From assembly GCA_902489295.1 (NCBI GenBank), contig CABTZM010000113.1:1-6915 (forward strand): a stretch of DNA of 6,915 nucleotides, read 5' to 3'. The stretch comes from an uncultured Collinsella sp. GTDB lineage: Bacteria; Actinomycetota; Coriobacteriia; Coriobacteriales; Coriobacteriaceae. Under the pieces are notes generated by a model, which was not told the DNA's origin, did not search any database, and worked only from the letters and a program-made list of their open reading frames with translations. The stretch's first letter is position 1; every line of letters begins with the position of its first letter. The translations under genes were made by a program, and so were the position numbers. Positions 5,792 to 6,915 of this stretch are shown piece by piece.

Positions 5792-6242
5792 CGAGGACAC
5801 CGAAGCTGAGCCGCAAACGATACCTCTCGTAAACGTTGTACTTAATGCAAACGCAGTAACGAACGCAAACATCATTCTGAACGCAAACGGAATGGCAAAC
5901 GCAAACGCGAATGCTCAAACCAACGCCAACCTTAAGTACGACGTCAACACAATGGGCTATGGATCAGCTATTTTTATGAACAAACCTGATGTTGTTGAAC
6001 TATCGGAATCGTACAAACAAACTTCTGTTTTCAGGAAATTTGATCAAGAGGGCTTGAGTGCAGCGAGGCAAGCAGCCGTGCTTAAAACAGCAATCAAGAA
6101 TTCCAGCTCCAATACCATCAACCCCGAAGGGGCTTCCAATGGGGTCGCCCGCGGGTCTTATCGCTCCGTCGAATTCGAAGTTAGTTACTCCGAGAACGAA
6201 GGCACCTTGGTAATCACCGACGCCCGTTTGCTCGCGGCATGA
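5658..6242 (+). CDS. Asn-repeat core and C-terminal part of the putative RiPP precursor
   Basis: This frame holds the rest of the putative precursor; the real joint to the leader is probably near 5684. Listed from ATG 5658 (195 codons including the stop), it has no ribosome-binding site of its own, which supports a frameshifted continuation. It encodes a charged helical segment (REIEKSLYELVESTEKEA), an acidic link (YYDEDTEAEPQ), an Asn-rich hexapeptide repeat (about residues 56-91), and then about 100 residues of mixed sequence ending in LVITDARLLAA. The hexad Asn pattern recalls polytheonamide-type proteusin cores, in which Asn side chains stack along a beta-helix. The long tail after the repeat is not typical of such precursors. 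The radical SAM gene overlaps its stop by ATGA. Alternatives are a repeat-containing structural protein or adhesin. Confidence 0.6.
   Translation: MELQTSKSKREIEKSLYELVESTEKEARVPVARAVYRRIQLAYYDEDTEAEPQTIPLVNVVLNANAVTNANIILNANGMANANANAQTNANLKYDVNTMGYGSAIFMNKPDVVELSESYKQTSVFRKFDQEGLSAARQAAVLKTAIKNSSSNTINPEGASNGVARGSYRSVEFEVSYSENEGTLVITDARLLAA
5823..5930 (+). repeat. 18-base tandem repeat encoding Asn-rich hexads
   Basis: Five 18-base units (5841-5930), plus a degenerate one before them (5823-5840), each encode six residues on the pattern x-N-A-N-x-x. Examples are LNANAV, TNANII and LNANGM. Most units share a core close to AACGCAAAC. The third and sixth residues vary more than the Asn positions, and synonymous changes occur, so selection appears to hold the protein pattern. 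Confidence 0.85.
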
Positions 6243-6915
6243 TTTCCGAAAGCTCGCAGCACGTGCTGTTCCGCAGACCTCGAATGCTGACATTTATAAC
6301 AACATATAAATGTGGCGCTGTGTGTGATCATTGTCTGATGAGCTGCACTCCGAACAACAGTGACAGGCTTACTCTTCCCCAAATGCGGCAATTCATCGAT
6401 AGCTTCGCCGAAGTATGCGTCGGAAGTGGTGTTGTTGTGTTTACGGGCGGAGAATGCACCCTTCTTGGCGATGACCTTCTCGAGGCCATCGCATATGCGA
6501 ATTCTTTAGGACTCTTTACTCGAATTGTAACGAATGCGTGGTGGGCAAAAAGCGAAAGAGACGCAGAAACGTTCCTCAACGAATTGAAGTCATGTGGGCT
6601 TGACGAAATCAATATCAGCTGCGACGACTTTCATGCGGAATATATACCCCTCGAGAATGTGCGCAACCTTTGGAACTCAGCAAAAACAATGGGCTTTCAA
6701 ACTCTCGGCATTGCGGTCTGCAGAGATAACAACAGTACAATCAGCCCGGCATACCTGTGCAAGTACCTTAATGAAGACATTCCACTCCTGCATCAGTTCG
6801 ACGATAATACCCAGCCTCCCCGCGCGCCAGCCCGCTTCATCACGGATTCAGGCATCACGCGAATTGGGCGCGCACGAAATCTCAGTCTCAACCAAAATGC
6901 GCGACCGCAGGCACG
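6239..6915 (+). CDS. Radical SAM enzyme, candidate RiPP maturase (partial, runs off the window)
   Basis: The frame is open from ATG 6239 to the window end (225 codons). The radical SAM cluster motif CxxxCxxC is formed by Cys25, Cys29 and Cys32 (YKCGAVCDHC), very close to the N-terminus. GGE (70-72) follows in FTGGEC, and INISCDDFHAEY (about 124-135) lies where the TIM-barrel strand 4/5 region of such enzymes is expected. Extra cysteines at 36, 60, 73, 119 and 128 are visible; a C-terminal SPASM-type domain, if any, is outside. Its start overlaps the precursor stop as ATGA without a ribosome-binding site, so its translation is probably coupled to the precursor. Such coupling strongly suggests that the precursor is its substrate. 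An epimerase, as in polytheonamide-type systems, is one option; other RiPP radical SAM chemistries cannot be excluded. Confidence 0.85.
   Translation, partial: MISESSQHVLFRRPRMLTFITTYKCGAVCDHCLMSCTPNNSDRLTLPQMRQFIDSFAEVCVGSGVVVFTGGECTLLGDDLLEAIAYANSLGLFTRIVTNAWWAKSERDAETFLNELKSCGLDEINISCDDFHAEYIPLENVRNLWNSAKTMGFQTLGIAVCRDNNSTISPAYLCKYLNEDIPLLHQFDDNTQPPRAPARFITDSGITRIGRARNLSLNQNARPQA

Noticed and set aside
5721..5918. Minus-strand frame of 65 codons rich in Cys and Val
   Set aside because: It is the antisense of the Asn-Ala repeat, which explains its composition.
5841..5930. CRISPR-like array
   Set aside because: The 18-base units are directly adjacent without spacers and keep one reading frame, so this is a coding repeat.

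Overview
The window looks like accessory DNA from a GC-rich Gram-positive bacterium. The evidence is a C-terminal tail typical of sortase-anchored surface proteins, GC-rich third codon positions in several genes, and the overall mix of genes. A gut actinobacterium of the Coriobacteriia type is my best guess, but that is inference. Base composition shifts visibly: the insertion sequence and the small gene near 4 kb are GC-rich, while the ABC transporter and especially the right-hand 1.6 kb are richer in AT. This suggests DNA of mixed origin.

Left part (1-1600). The last codons of a surface-protein gene and a hairpin terminator are followed by an IS256-family insertion sequence with imperfect inverted ends. 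Its transposase has one in-frame TGA in place of a conserved tryptophan. The IS has no visible target duplication. Its right end cuts off an ABC ATPase fragment whose missing C-terminus is not found at the left end.

Middle part (1601-4194, all on the minus strand). A GC-rich small gene of unknown function is followed by an intact TMD-NBD ABC exporter subunit. Downstream of that lies a remnant of a second ABC subunit, with the front lost at Walker A and the back lost after the signature motif. The two ABC genes probably once encoded a two-subunit exporter. A possible hairpin covers the exporter's start codon.

Right part (4195-6915). About 500 bases without a convincing gene precede a six-helix membrane protein of the DUF1648/SdpI type, a family that includes a bacteriocin immunity protein. 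Divergent from it, across an AT-rich spacer with two sharp dyads, lies the most interesting unit: a putative RiPP precursor followed by a radical SAM enzyme whose start overlaps the precursor's stop (ATGA). The precursor has an NHLP/Nif11-like leader, a hexapeptide Asn repeat with 18-base DNA period, and an unusual ~100-residue tail. The repeat resembles the Asn-rich stretch of polytheonamide-type proteusins. The precursor appears to carry a one-base frameshift between leader and repeat.

Taken together, the right part reads as a small RiPP locus with precursor, radical SAM maturase and possible immunity protein, perhaps with the ABC exporter. Several genes carry lesions: a nonsense codon, a deletion, an IS truncation and two apparent frameshifts. 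The locus is therefore either decaying or the sequence has some base errors. There is no sign of tRNA, rRNA or CRISPR.
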